Position numbers and translations under genes: made by a program
From: Longimicrobium sp.
GTDB taxonomy: Bacteria > Gemmatimonadota > Gemmatimonadetes > Longimicrobiales > Longimicrobiaceae
Reading direction: 5' to 3'
Length of the DNA stretch: 64,000 nt
NCBI RefSeq assembly: GCF_036388275.1
Contig: NZ_DASVSF010000100.1
Span: forward strand, 1 to 64,000
Part shown: positions 33,608 to 43,532 of the stretch, in pieces
How the letters are laid out: each line of letters opens with the position of its first letter
Position numbering within the stretch: the first letter of the stretch is position 1
Notes under the pieces: generated by a model
Told to the model about the DNA's origin: nothing
The model's database searches: none
The model's input: only the letters and a program-made list of their open reading frames with translations

Positions 33608-34969
33608 ATGGACCATCCGATGAAGGCCTTTTCGCTTTTCGCGGCGCTGCTCGTGGCCGCCGCACCCGTGGCGGCGCAGGCGGGGCAGGACAGCATGCCG
33701 CTGTCGCTGGCCCAGGCGCAGCGCATCGCCACCGAGAACAATCCCCAGTACCGGCGTGCGCAAACCGACCTGGGCACGGCCGAGGCGGACCTGCGCCGCG
33801 CGCGGGGAGCCTTCCTTCCCATTGTTTCATTGGACTTCGCGGCGAGCGGGGGCTACAGCCGGCGGTTCACGGGCCTGGACCAGTTCGGCGAAACCGTCGT
33901 GCGCGACGAGGTGCTGGAAAGCAACTACAGCCGCGCCGACCAGGGACTCTCCATCCGCTCCCTGACGCTATTCGACGGGGGAGAGCGGCTCCGCGAGCGC
34001 CGGGCGGCGCAGGCAGGCTACCAGGCGACGGAAGCCCGCATCGGCTCCGAGGAGGTGCGCGTGCGCGGCGAGGTGGAGCGCCGCTACTGGGAAGCGGTGC
34101 GTACCGGTCAGGCCATCGCCCTCGAAGAAGCGCTCCTCAGGTCCGCGCGCGAACGGCTGGAATCTACCCGGGCCCTGCAGCGTGTGGGCGTGCGCGGCCC
34201 CATCGACGTGCTGGGTGCCGAGGTGACGGTCGCCGAGCAGGAGCAGGCGCTGGAGAAGGCGCGCGGCGATGCGCGGCGGGCGCAGTTGGACCTGCGCCAG
34301 TCCATGGGCGTGCTCGACGGGCCGCCGCTGGTGCTCACCGACGCGCCCGCCGCGCTCTTCGACCCCGCCGCGCTGGATGTGTCGGCGCTCGTGTCGCGCG
34401 CCGTCGCGAACCACCCGCGCGTGGCGCGGGTGCAGTTGGCCGAGCAGCAGGCCGAGCACCGCCTGGGCGCCGCACAAACCACCCGCTGGCCTCGACTGAG
34501 CGTGGCCGGCAGCCTGGGCCGCAGCCAGAACAACAGCGACTATTCGGGACTCGTGCAGGTGAACCCGCTGGACCAGGCCGCCGGGCTGAAGTTCGACCTC
34601 TCCATCCCGCTCTTCACCCAGTACCAGACGTCGTACCAGATCCACTCCGCCCGCGCGGCGCGCGACGCGGCCCGCGAGGATTCGCGCGCCGAGCGGCTGA
34701 CGGTGGAGCGCGACGTGCGCGTGGCCGTGGTGGAGCTGCAGAACGCGCACACCGCCGCGGCACAGACCGCGCGGGCGTTGGAGTTGAACCGCCGCCGCCT
34801 GGAGCTGGCGCAGCAGCAGTACCGCGTGGGCGCCCTGACGCTGATGGAGCTGACCGACGCGGTGGAGCGCGCGGCCCGCGCCGAGCGCGACGCGCTGCGC
34901 ACCCGCTTCGAGTTCGCCGCCGCGCTCGCCACGCTCGACGAGCACGTGGGCGGCCCCGTGGCGCCCTGA
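33608..34969 (+). CDS. TolC family outer membrane efflux channel
   Basis: A 453-residue outer membrane factor. A signal peptide (cleaved after APVAAQ) is followed by two repeats of long coiled-coil helices and short beta strands: LSLAQAQRIATENNPQYRRAQTDLGTAEADLRRARGAFLP opens the first, and ARDAAREDSRAERLTVERDVRVAVVELQNAHTAAAQTARALEL is the second barrel of helices. Three copies form the exit duct through the outer membrane. The ATG at 33608 begins MDHPM; the ATG at 33620 (MKAFSLF) gives a more usual signal peptide and may be the true start. Second gene of the efflux operon. Confidence 0.92.
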   Translation: MDHPMKAFSLFAALLVAAAPVAAQAGQDSMPLSLAQAQRIATENNPQYRRAQTDLGTAEADLRRARGAFLPIVSLDFAASGGYSRRFTGLDQFGETVVRDEVLESNYSRADQGLSIRSLTLFDGGERLRERRAAQAGYQATEARIGSEEVRVRGEVERRYWEAVRTGQAIALEEALLRSARERLESTRALQRVGVRGPIDVLGAEVTVAEQEQALEKARGDARRAQLDLRQSMGVLDGPPLVLTDAPAALFDPAALDVSALVSRAVANHPRVARVQLAEQQAEHRLGAAQTTRWPRLSVAGSLGRSQNNSDYSGLVQVNPLDQAAGLKFDLSIPLFTQYQTSYQIHSARAARDAAREDSRAERLTVERDVRVAVVELQNAHTAAAQTARALELNRRRLELAQQQYRVGALTLMELTDAVERAARAERDALRTRFEFAAALATLDEHVGGPVAP

Positions 34970-35008
34970 CCGGCCGCACCCCTTCGATCCACCACGGCAC
35001 CCCGCCCC

Positions 35009-38000
35009 ATGTCGCTGCCGAGCATCGCCATCCGCCGCCCGGTGGCCGTCGCCATGTTCTTCCTGGGCGTGGTGTTCCTGGGCCTGCTGTCGTTCTTCCG
35101 CCTTCCCATCGACCTGCTTCCCGACGTGGCGTACCCGCGCCTCGTCGTGTACACCACCGACCCGGGCGCCGCCCCGGCCGAGGTGGAGCGGTTCATCACC
35201 GAGCCGGTGGAGCAGGCCGTCAGCACCGTCCCCGGCGTGCAGGGGGTGGAAAGCGTCACCCGCGAGGGCGCCTCGCTGGTCACCGCGCGCTTCGCGTGGG
35301 GCACCGACATGGATTTCGCCGCGCTGAACGTGCGCGAGCGGCTCGACAACATCCGCGACCAGCTTCCCGAGCTGGCCGCCCGCCCCGTGGTGCTGCGCAC
35401 CGACCCGCGCAGCGAGCCCGTCCTGGCGCTTTCCATCGCCGGCGGGCGCGACCTTCCCGGCCTCAAGGAGCTGTCCGAGTCGGTCTTCAAGCGGCGGCTG
35501 GAGCAGATCGATGGCGTGGCCCTGGCCCAGGTGACGGGCGGGGTGGAGCGCGAAATCCACGTGGACGTCGACCCCCGGAAGCTGGAAAGCTTTGGGCTCA
35601 CCGTGCAGGACGTGGCCACGGCGCTCAAGAACGCCAACGCCGCGGCGCCGGGCGGCACCATCCGCCGCGGCCGCTACCGCTACGCGCTGCGCACCTTGGG
35701 CGAGCTGCAGGGGGTCGACGAGATCGCCGCCGTGCCGCTGCGGCGCGACGGCGCGGCGCTGGATTCCACCGGCGCGCGCGTGCTCCTGCGCGACGTGGCC
35801 ACGGTGGACGACGGCTTCCGCGAGCGCGAGTCGCTGGCCCGCTACAACGGCCAGGAGTCCGTCGGGCTGATGGTGTTCAAGAACGCAGACGCCAACACCG
35901 TCCGCGTGGCCCGGCAGGTGGACGAAACCCTTGCGCAGCTTCGCCGCGAGTACCCCGACGTCAAGCTGGAGGTGGGCGTCAGCCAGGCCGGCTTCATCTC
36001 CGACGCGCTCTCCAACGTCGTGCAGGAGGTGATCCTGGGCGGCATCATGGCCTTCCTGGTCCTCTTCCTCTTCCTGCGCGAGGCGCGCTACCCCGTCGCC
36101 ATCGCCCTGGCCATCCCCATCTCGCTGATCGCCACCTTCGCCATGCTGCACGCCACCGGCGTGTCGCTGAACATCCTGTCGCTGGGCGGGATGGCGCTGG
36201 GCGTGGGCATGCTGATGGACAACTCCATCGTGGTGCTGGAAAACATCTTCCGCCACCGCGAGCTGGGGCTGCGGGCCCGCCTGGCCGCCGCGGCGGGGGC
36301 CGAAGAGGTGCAGCGCGCCATCACCGCCTCCACAATCACCACTATCGCCGTCTTCGGGCCCATCGTGTACGTCGAAGGCGTGGCGGGCGAGCTGCTGGGG
36401 GCGCTGGCCATGGCGGTCGCCTTCTCGCTCCTCGCCTCCATCGTGGTCGCCGTTACGCTGCTCCCCGCCTTGGCGGCGCGGTGGGAGGGGGATACGGGGC
36501 GTAAGGCGGGCGGCGGGCGCGTGGGGCGGTTCTTCGCGCCCCTGCTGGATGGCTTCGACCGCGGGTTCGCGCGCTTCGCCGCGCTGTACGAGCGCACCCT
36601 GCAGGCCGGGATGCGGCGGCGCGGGCGGACGATGGCGGTTGCCTTCGGCCTGCTGGCGGTGGGCGTCGCCGTGGGGCTGATGCTGGACCGCTCGGTGCTT
36701 CCCGAGGTGGACCAGGGCGCCTTCCGCCTGCGCATGGAGCTGCCCCAGGGCACGCCGCTGGACCGCACGGCCGACGAGAGCGCCCGGCTGGAGCGCACGC
36801 TGCGCGCGGACCCCGCCGTGGCCGCCGTCTTCACCCGTGTGGGCCGGCAGCTGGCGGTCGCGGGGATGGACGACCGCGAGAGCGGACTGAACACCGCCGT
36901 CCTCGACGTACGCCTGAAGGACGGCGAGGCGACGGCCGCCACGCTGGAGCGGCTGCGCCCGGGGCTGGCGAAGTTTCCCCCCGGCAGCGTGACGGCGGAG
37001 TTCGGGCAGGCCACGGCACTCGGCAAGCTGATGGGGGGCGGCGAGGCCGACCTGGCGGTGCGCGTGCGGGGCGAGAACCTGGATTCTGCGATGGCCTACG
37101 CGGGCCGGGTGCAGCGCCGGCTGGCCGCCGAGCCCACGCTGGCCAACGTGCGGGTGGGCTCCGACATGGGGCAGCCCGAGATGCGCGTGGAGATCGACCG
37201 CGAGCGCGCCGCCGCCTTGGGCGTGGACCCGCGCAAGATCGCCGAGACCGTGGAAGGCTACATGAAGGGGTCCACGGCCACGGACCTGGTGGAGTTCGAC
37301 CGCAAGGTGCCCATCGTCGTCCGCCTGCCCGACGCCGAGCGCCGCTCCGCCGCCACGCTCGAGGAGCTTCGCGTGGACGGCGTGCCGCTGCGCGAGGTGG
37401 TGCGCGTGTACGACGCGGCGGGGCCCAGCGAGATCCGCCGCCTGGAACAGGGGCGGATGGTGGTGGTGCACGCCGACGTGGCCACGGGCGGGGTGGACGG
37501 GGCGGTGGAGCGGGTGCGCACCGCGCTGGCCGCCGCGCCCGCGCCGCACGGCCTGCGGGTGGAAATCGGCGGCGAGAACGAGGAGATGCGCCGCGGCTTC
37601 CGCGGGCTGGCCTTCGCCTTCCTCCTGGCCATCCTCCTCGTGTACATGCTGCTGGCGGCGGAGTTCGAGTCGCTGCTCCTTCCCTTCATCGTCCTCCTGG
37701 CCGTCCCCCTGGCCGCCGTCGGCTCCACCCTGGCGCTGTGGGTCACCGGCGCGGGGATCAACACCATGAGCCTCATCGGCATGGTGATCCTGGTGGGGAT
37801 CGTGGACAACGACGCGGTGGTCAAGGTGGATTTCATCAACCAGATGCGCCGCCAGGGGATGAGCCGCCGCGACGCCATTTTCGCCGCGGGGCACGCCCGG
37901 ATGCGGCCCATCGTGATGAACACCATCACCGCCATGCTGGGGCTGCTGCCGATGGCGCTCGCCCTGGGCCCGGGCGCGGAGCTGCAGGCACCGCTGGCCA

Positions 38001-38167
38001 TCGCCGTCTTCGGCGGCCTGCTCTCGGCCACGGCGCTGACGCTGGTGGTGATCCCCGTCGCGTACGACCTGCTGGACGAGCTGGGCGAGCGCATCGGCGC
38101 GGCGTTCGGGCGCAAGCCGGCCGCGTCCACGATCCCCTTCCCCGCCGGCGTGGCCGCGGGGGATTGA
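35009..38167 (+). CDS. RND efflux permease 1 (HAE/AcrB-like)
   Basis: A 1052-residue inner membrane proton-driven exporter with the full RND plan: 12 helices and two large periplasmic loops. It begins with the amphipathic IAIRRPVAVAMFFLGVVF. Helix 4 has GVGMLMDNSIVVLEN, with one of the two proton-relay aspartates of AcrB (D407 equivalent) kept and the second replaced by Asn. Helix 10 reads LVGIVDNDAVVKVDFINQMR, which lacks the AcrB-type lysine and has an unusual Asp/Asn pattern. Such changes are frequent in the broader HAE-1 family. It stops two bases before the propeller lipoprotein gene. A second permease follows in the same operon, so the pump may be heteromeric like MdtBC. Confidence 0.93.
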   Translation: MSLPSIAIRRPVAVAMFFLGVVFLGLLSFFRLPIDLLPDVAYPRLVVYTTDPGAAPAEVERFITEPVEQAVSTVPGVQGVESVTREGASLVTARFAWGTDMDFAALNVRERLDNIRDQLPELAARPVVLRTDPRSEPVLALSIAGGRDLPGLKELSESVFKRRLEQIDGVALAQVTGGVEREIHVDVDPRKLESFGLTVQDVATALKNANAAAPGGTIRRGRYRYALRTLGELQGVDEIAAVPLRRDGAALDSTGARVLLRDVATVDDGFRERESLARYNGQESVGLMVFKNADANTVRVARQVDETLAQLRREYPDVKLEVGVSQAGFISDALSNVVQEVILGGIMAFLVLFLFLREARYPVAIALAIPISLIATFAMLHATGVSLNILSLGGMALGVGMLMDNSIVVLENIFRHRELGLRARLAAAAGAEEVQRAITASTITTIAVFGPIVYVEGVAGELLGALAMAVAFSLLASIVVAVTLLPALAARWEGDTGRKAGGGRVGRFFAPLLDGFDRGFARFAALYERTLQAGMRRRGRTMAVAFGLLAVGVAVGLMLDRSVLPEVDQGAFRLRMELPQGTPLDRTADESARLERTLRADPAVAAVFTRVGRQLAVAGMDDRESGLNTAVLDVRLKDGEATAATLERLRPGLAKFPPGSVTAEFGQATALGKLMGGGEADLAVRVRGENLDSAMAYAGRVQRRLAAEPTLANVRVGSDMGQPEMRVEIDRERAAALGVDPRKIAETVEGYMKGSTATDLVEFDRKVPIVVRLPDAERRSAATLEELRVDGVPLREVVRVYDAAGPSEIRRLEQGRMVVVHADVATGGVDGAVERVRTALAAAPAPHGLRVEIGGENEEMRRGFRGLAFAFLLAILLVYMLLAAEFESLLLPFIVLLAVPLAAVGSTLALWVTGAGINTMSLIGMVILVGIVDNDAVVKVDFINQMRRQGMSRRDAIFAAGHARMRPIVMNTITAMLGLLPMALALGPGAELQAPLAIAVFGGLLSATALTLVVIPVAYDLLDELGERIGAAFGRKPAASTIPFPAGVAAGD

Positions 38168-38169
38168 CC

Positions 38170-39357
38170 ATGGGATCGCGGCTCCCGCTCGCCCCACTGC
38201 TCGCGCTCGCTAGCGCGTGCGGGGAACCGCGCGAGGGCGGCGCGTTCGCGGCCTACGACAGCGCTGGCGTCGAGCTCCGCGTGGTCGGAGCCGATGCGCG
38301 TCCAGCCGTCTGGCGACTGGATCCGGAACCGGTGGTGAGCATCGGAGCGGTCGAGGGCGCCCCCGAATACATGCTTCACGACGTACGCGGCGCGGCACGC
38401 CTGCCCGACGGCGGCGTCGTCCTCGCCAACAGCGGGAGCAGCGAACTTCGCTGGTACGACGCGGCGGGCAGGCACGTCCGCAGCGCGGGGCGGGACGGCG
38501 GCGGGCCCGGGGAGTTCCTGTCGCTTGCCGCTCTCGCGCGCGGCCCAGACGGGCGTGTGCACGCGTGGGATGCCACCAGCCTACGCTTTTCGACATTCGG
38601 CGCGGATGCCAGACTGGAGGGGTACTGGACGGTCCCCGCGGACAGCTTCGGACCGAACGTCGACCTGGCTGGCGTGCTGGCCGACAACTCCGCCGTGCTT
38701 CTGGATGGATCGAGCACGGTGTTCACGCTGTCACCGGCACCCCAGCGCGACTCGATGAGGATCTGGCATGCCTCACCCAGCGGCACCGTCCGCAGGATGA
38801 TGACCATCCCCGGCCCGGAACGAATCACCTGGGGTTCAGCTCAGGGCGCCGTGCGCAGTCCCGCGCCGTTCGCCCGCAGCACACTGACGGCGGTTGGCGG
38901 TGACCGCGTCTGGATCGGGGACAACGAGCGATACGAAGTCGGCGGCTATGGTGACGACGGCAGGCTCCAGCGCCTCATCCGCCGAGTAGGCGACCCGCGG
39001 AAGGTGAGCGACGGCGAGAAGGAGGAGTATCGCCGGGCGTGGCGCGAACGCGTCGGCTCGGGCGGCCAGGTCCCTGGCGCCGCCCTCGAGAAGTTTCTCG
39101 CGGAGATGCCGTTTCCCGACACGCATCCGGCGTTTTCCGCGCTGCAGATGGATGCCGAGGGACGGCTGTGGATACGCGAGCGGGACGATCCCGCAGGGTC
39201 GCACTGGGCCGTCCACGACGCCGAGGGCCGGCTGGCGGGATCGCTTACCCTGCCGCCCCGCGCCGAGCCGCTGGACATCTCGGCCCACCACGTCGTCGCC
39301 CGCTGGACCGACGAGGACGGGGTGGAGTTCGTCCGCGTCTACCGCTTCGAGCCGTGA
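38170..39357 (+). CDS. 6-bladed propeller lipoprotein inside the efflux operon
   Basis: A 395-residue lipoprotein (signal ending ALASAC). The body is the same 6-bladed propeller type as the gene at 24298: VRGAARLPDGGVVLANSGS, SAGRDGGGPGEFLSLAALARGPDGRV (with the GxGPGEF hallmark) and MDAEGRLWIRERDDP. The start is two bases after the stop of RND permease 1 and the stop is 22 bases before permease 2, so it is cotranscribed with both. Propellers of this family have no known role in efflux. Here it may bind the pump assembly or a ligand in the periplasm, or it may simply have been inserted into the operon. Confidence 0.85.
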   Translation: MGSRLPLAPLLALASACGEPREGGAFAAYDSAGVELRVVGADARPAVWRLDPEPVVSIGAVEGAPEYMLHDVRGAARLPDGGVVLANSGSSELRWYDAAGRHVRSAGRDGGGPGEFLSLAALARGPDGRVHAWDATSLRFSTFGADARLEGYWTVPADSFGPNVDLAGVLADNSAVLLDGSSTVFTLSPAPQRDSMRIWHASPSGTVRRMMTIPGPERITWGSAQGAVRSPAPFARSTLTAVGGDRVWIGDNERYEVGGYGDDGRLQRLIRRVGDPRKVSDGEKEEYRRAWRERVGSGGQVPGAALEKFLAEMPFPDTHPAFSALQMDAEGRLWIRERDDPAGSHWAVHDAEGRLAGSLTLPPRAEPLDISAHHVVARWTDEDGVEFVRVYRFEP

Positions 39358-39379
39358 CCGCACGCGTGGCTGACCCGCG

Positions 39380-42300
39380 ATGATCCGCTTCTCCATCCGC
39401 CGCCCGGTCGCCGTCGCCATGGCGTACGCGGCGCTCGCCCTGCTGGGCGTGGCGTCGTGGCTGAACGTGCCGCTGGAGCTGCTCCCCGACACGCAGCTTC
39501 CCCGGCTTCGCGTCACCGTCTCCTGGCCCGGGGCCTCGCCCGAGGTCACCGAGGCGTTCCTCACCTCGCCCGTGGAAGCCGCCGTGCAGCAGGTGCGCGG
39601 GGTAGAAACGGTCACCAGCACCTCCGAGGAGGGGCGCGGGGTGATCGAGGTGGAGTTCGCGCGCAGCGCCGACATGAACTTCGCCCGGATGGACCTGGGC
39701 GAGCGGCTGGCCGCGCTCGACGAAAGCCTACCCGAGGGCGCCGGCCGGCCGGTGGTGGAGCCGTACGTCCCCGAAGAGTTCCAGGAGCAGAACCGCCCGT
39801 TCCTGCGCTACACCATCACCGGGCCGCTCACCGCCGAGGCGCTGCGCACGGTGCTGGACGAAACGGTGGCCCCCGAGCTGCGCCAGGTGGAGGGCGTGGC
39901 CGACGTGCAGGGGTTCGGAGGGCGCCAGCGGGTGCTGGAGATCGCCCTGGACGAGCGGCGCATCCTGGCGCTGGGACTGACCCCCGACCAGGTGCGGCAG
40001 CGCGTGGCCAACGCCGAGGACGTGCGCGAGGCCGGCGCGGTGGAGCGCGCGGGAATGCGGTACACGCTCGCCATTCGCGAGTACGCCGGCTCTGCCGAGC
40101 GCCTGCGCCACCTCGCCCTGCTGACGGACCTGGGGCGCGTGGTGCGGCTGCAGGACGTGGCCGTCATCCGCGACACCTACGAGGAGCCGCGCAGCCTGTA
40201 CCGCATCGACGGGCAGCCGGCCGTCTCGTTCCAGGTGGTCAAGCAGATCGGCAGCAACGTGGTGAAGGTGGCCGACGCGGTGAAGGCCCAGGCGGCGCTC
40301 ACCGAACGCCGGCTTCCCGGCGGCGCCCGGCTGATCCTGGACGACGACGAGAGCGAGGCCGTCCGCACCCAGCTGACGGACCTGCGCGGCCGCGCCGTCT
40401 CGTCGGCGCTGATCGTGTTCGTGGTGCTCTTCCTCTTCCTGCGCTCGTTCCGCTCGGCCGCCATCGTCTTCGCCAGCATCGCCTTCTCGGCACTCATCAC
40501 CCTCAACCTGCTGTACTTCGGCGGGCTGACACTGAACGTGCTGACGCTGATGGGGCTGGCGATGGGCTTCGGGCTGATCATCGACAACGCCGTCGTGGTG
40601 CTGGAGAACGTCTATCGCCACGCGCGCACCGCGCCGGACGCCCGCGCCGCCGCCGAGCGCGGGGCCAGCGAGATGGTGCTTCCCGTGCTGGCGGCCACGC
40701 TGACCACCATCATCGTCTTCATCCCCTTCATCTACCTGCAGGGCGAGGTGCGGCTCTTCTACGTGCCGCTGGCCATCGTGGTGGGCTTCACCAACCTCGC
40801 GTCGCTCTTCGTCACCTTCACCTTCACCCCGGCGCTGGCGGGGCGCCTGCTGGAGGCGCGCGTCCGCACCATCCGCGAGCGCGAGGTCTCCACCCGGCGC
40901 CCGCTGTACGAGCGGCTGTACGCGGGCGCGGTGTCGGCCACGCTGCGCCGCCCCTGGCTGGCCGTCGTCGCCTCGCTGCTGATGCTGGGGGGCAGCTTTC
41001 ACCTGTTCGACAAGTACGTCACCCGCGGGACGGTGTGGCAGCCCTGGTGGAACCAGGAATCGTACATCAGCATCAACTTCGGCCTCCCGCGGGGCGAGGA
41101 GCTGGAGCGCACCGACGAGCTGGTGAAGTACTTCGAGCAGCGGCTGAAGGCCATGCCCGAGGTGTCGCGGTTCACCACGTACGTCTATCCGCAGGCCGCG
41201 CAGATGCGGGTGGACTTTCCCGATTCGCTGCAGGACACGTCCATCCCCGTTTCCATCAAGGAGCAGCTGGAGGCGTACAGCCACCAGTACGGCGGCGCCG
41301 AGGTGCGGGTGTACGGCTACGGCCCCTCCTTCTACGGCGGGGGCGGGTCGCCGCCCAACTACAGCATCAAGGTGCTGGGATACAACTACGAGCAGGTGCG
41401 GCGCATCGCGGACGACCTGGGCACCCGGCTCCAGCGCTTCACCCGCATCCAGGACGTCGACACCAACTCGTCGGGCGCGTGGTACCAGCACGACAAGGCC
41501 ACCGAGGTGGTGCTGCGGGTGGACAGGCAGGCGCTGGCTGCGCACGGCGTCACGTCGACCGAGGTGGTGCAGCGGGTGAGCGCGGCGGTGGGGCGCAACG
41601 GGCAGCGCGGCTTCCTGCGGCTGGGGGACGAGGAGCTGGCCTTCAGCGTGGCGCTCGACGGGCACCAGCGCATGGACGTGCAGCAGCTGCGCGACCTGCT
41701 GATCCCCGCCCCAGGCGGCGCCGCGGTGCGCGTGCGCGACGTGGCGCGGGTGGACGAGCGCGAGGTGCTCAGCCGCATTATCCGCGAAGACCAGCAGTAC
41801 CAGCGCACGGTGAGCTACGAGTTCCGCGGCCCCGCCAAGCTGGGCGACAAGGTGCACGAGGCGGTCATCAAGGCCACCCGCCTCCCCGCCGGCTACACGC
41901 TGGTGGGGCGCGAAGAGTGGAAGTGGTCCGACGACGAGCGCACGCAGATCTACGGCGTGCTGGGCATCTCGCTCGTCCTCGTCTTCATGGTCACCGCCGC
42001 GCTCTTCGAGTCGCTGCGCCAGCCGCTGTGCGTGCTGCTGACGGTGCCCATGGCGCTGATCGGCGTGTTCATGGTCTTCTTCTTTTCCGGCGCCAGCTTC
42101 ACCCGCGAGGCCTTCATCGGGGTGATCATGATGGGGGGCGTGGTCACCAACAACGCCACGCTGCTGGTGGACCACCTGAACCAGGTGCGGGCCACCGCCG
42201 GGCTGCCGCTTCACGACGCCATCCTGCGCGGCACCATGGAGCGGGTGAGGCCCATCCTGATGACCAGCGCGGTGACCATCCTGGGACTGCTGCCGCTGGT

Positions 42301-42517
42301 GCTGTTCAGCGAGGCGGCCGATTCCAACATCTGGAACGCGCTGGGATACTCGCTGCTGGGCGGCCTGGCCAGCTCCACCGTCCTGGTCCTCACCGTGACC
42401 CCGGCGCTCTACCTGCTCTTCGAGCGCGGCCCCGAGCGCCGGCGCCTCCGCGCCCTCGAATCCACCGCGCCGCCCCCCTCCGCACCCGCCGAAACACCGG
42501 AGCCGGTCCCCGCGTAA
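39380..42517 (+). CDS. RND efflux permease 2
   Basis: A 1045-residue RND permease, clearly different in sequence from permease 1. It starts MIRFSIRRPVAVAMAYAALAL. Helix 4 is GFGLIIDNAVVVLENVYRH, keeping one proton-relay Asp followed by Asn. The helix 10-11 region reads GGVVTNNATLLVDHLNQVRATAG, the VxNNA form of many HAE proteins. The porter domains carry the usual AVQQVRGVETVTSTSEEGRGVIEVEF. The C-terminal 25 residues are a Pro/Glu-rich cytosolic tail. It ends the operon. Two permeases with one adaptor and one channel resemble the MdtABC arrangement, in which two unlike permeases form a mixed trimer; this is inference. Confidence 0.93.
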   Translation: MIRFSIRRPVAVAMAYAALALLGVASWLNVPLELLPDTQLPRLRVTVSWPGASPEVTEAFLTSPVEAAVQQVRGVETVTSTSEEGRGVIEVEFARSADMNFARMDLGERLAALDESLPEGAGRPVVEPYVPEEFQEQNRPFLRYTITGPLTAEALRTVLDETVAPELRQVEGVADVQGFGGRQRVLEIALDERRILALGLTPDQVRQRVANAEDVREAGAVERAGMRYTLAIREYAGSAERLRHLALLTDLGRVVRLQDVAVIRDTYEEPRSLYRIDGQPAVSFQVVKQIGSNVVKVADAVKAQAALTERRLPGGARLILDDDESEAVRTQLTDLRGRAVSSALIVFVVLFLFLRSFRSAAIVFASIAFSALITLNLLYFGGLTLNVLTLMGLAMGFGLIIDNAVVVLENVYRHARTAPDARAAAERGASEMVLPVLAATLTTIIVFIPFIYLQGEVRLFYVPLAIVVGFTNLASLFVTFTFTPALAGRLLEARVRTIREREVSTRRPLYERLYAGAVSATLRRPWLAVVASLLMLGGSFHLFDKYVTRGTVWQPWWNQESYISINFGLPRGEELERTDELVKYFEQRLKAMPEVSRFTTYVYPQAAQMRVDFPDSLQDTSIPVSIKEQLEAYSHQYGGAEVRVYGYGPSFYGGGGSPPNYSIKVLGYNYEQVRRIADDLGTRLQRFTRIQDVDTNSSGAWYQHDKATEVVLRVDRQALAAHGVTSTEVVQRVSAAVGRNGQRGFLRLGDEELAFSVALDGHQRMDVQQLRDLLIPAPGGAAVRVRDVARVDEREVLSRIIREDQQYQRTVSYEFRGPAKLGDKVHEAVIKATRLPAGYTLVGREEWKWSDDERTQIYGVLGISLVLVFMVTAALFESLRQPLCVLLTVPMALIGVFMVFFFSGASFTREAFIGVIMMGGVVTNNATLLVDHLNQVRATAGLPLHDAILRGTMERVRPILMTSAVTILGLLPLVLFSEAADSNIWNALGYSLLGGLASSTVLVLTVTPALYLLFERGPERRRLRALESTAPPPSAPAETPEPVPA

Positions 42518-42563
42518 TCGCGGTTTCCGCAACGCCGGTCCGTTTCCCCCGCTCCCGAGAACG

Positions 42564-43463
42564 ATGGACGAAATCGCCGCCCTGGAACGGCAGATCGAGG
42601 CGCGGAACGCCCTCGCCGCCCGGCGCGCTGGCATTCTGGAAGCCCTTCCCGAGCGACGCGCCCGCTACGCCGAGCTGCGCGCGAGAGCCCAGCAGGCGTC
42701 GGGGAGCTTCTCGCTCGGGGCCCTGCTGAGGTCGATGCGCGGAGGGCCGCGCGACGATCCCGCGGGGGTGCGGGCGGAACGCGACGATGCCATCCGCGAG
42801 ATCCTGGAACTGGAGCGCGAATCCAACGAACTCGATGCGCGGATCGCGGCCGGCGGGGGGCTGGATGCACAGCTGGAAGCCGCAATCGCGGCGCGCGCCG
42901 CCGCCGTCGTCGCGGCCGGCGGGCCCAACGCGCCGCGCCTGGCGGAGGCCGTCGCGCAGCTGGACGGGGCCCGGGCGGCCGCGCGCCACCTGGGCGGGGC
43001 GGCGGAGATCGCGCGCGACGCCACGGCGGCGCTGGACCAGGCCATCGCGGCGCTCGTGGAGGTCCGTGACCGCGGCGCCTGGGACCGCTACCCCGACGAC
43101 CGAGCCGAGGCCGAACGGCGGCAGCAGATGCTGGAGCGGGCGCGCATCCCCGCCGGCAAGGCGCGCGGACGGCTGACGCTGCTCAGCGAGACGCTGAGGG
43201 AGGCGGGCGCCAGCCTCGGCGCCGGCGACGTCCGGATGGCCGAATGGATCGCTTCGGCGACGCGGGCCATGGAGCAGGTGCCCCAGCGCGGGTGGGAGCT
43301 GGCCGGGCGCGTGGACCAGGACCTCGAAGGGCTGCGGCGCACCCGCGAGCGGGCCGGGCGCCTGCACACGGAGCTGCGCGGGCACCTTGCGGGGTGGCGG
43401 GAGCGAGTCCAGGAGCTGGAGCGCGAGCGACGCGAACTGCTCTCCGTTCCCCCGCCCATCTGA
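42564..43463 (+). CDS. Coiled-coil hypothetical protein, 299 aa
   Basis: A soluble 299-residue protein, highly charged and alanine-rich, with long heptad-like helices throughout (MDEIAALERQIEARNALAARRAGIL; RAERDDAIREILELERESNELDARI; QDLEGLRRTRERAGRLHTELRGHLAGW). There is no signal peptide or membrane segment and no family I recognise. It begins 46 bases after RND permease 2 and ends 69 bases before the kinase fusion gene, so it could belong to either unit. No function is proposed beyond a structural or scaffolding coil. Confidence 0.65.
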   Translation: MDEIAALERQIEARNALAARRAGILEALPERRARYAELRARAQQASGSFSLGALLRSMRGGPRDDPAGVRAERDDAIREILELERESNELDARIAAGGGLDAQLEAAIAARAAAVVAAGGPNAPRLAEAVAQLDGARAAARHLGGAAEIARDATAALDQAIAALVEVRDRGAWDRYPDDRAEAERRQQMLERARIPAGKARGRLTLLSETLREAGASLGAGDVRMAEWIASATRAMEQVPQRGWELAGRVDQDLEGLRRTRERAGRLHTELRGHLAGWRERVQELERERRELLSVPPPI

Positions 43464-43532
43464 CGGCACCGTGGTTGCTGGGTTACATTCCTGACAGGCA
43501 GCAACCTTTCGGTCCGAACGACAGGCAGCGCA

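Noticed and set aside
33968..38197. A 1409-codon open frame on the minus strand across the TolC and RND permease genes, and similar long frames opposite permease 2 and dnaE
   Set aside because: These are antisense shadows of strongly coding GC-rich genes. Their products are low-complexity His/Arg/Gly/Gln-rich with no domain, while the opposite strand encodes complete, recognisable proteins.
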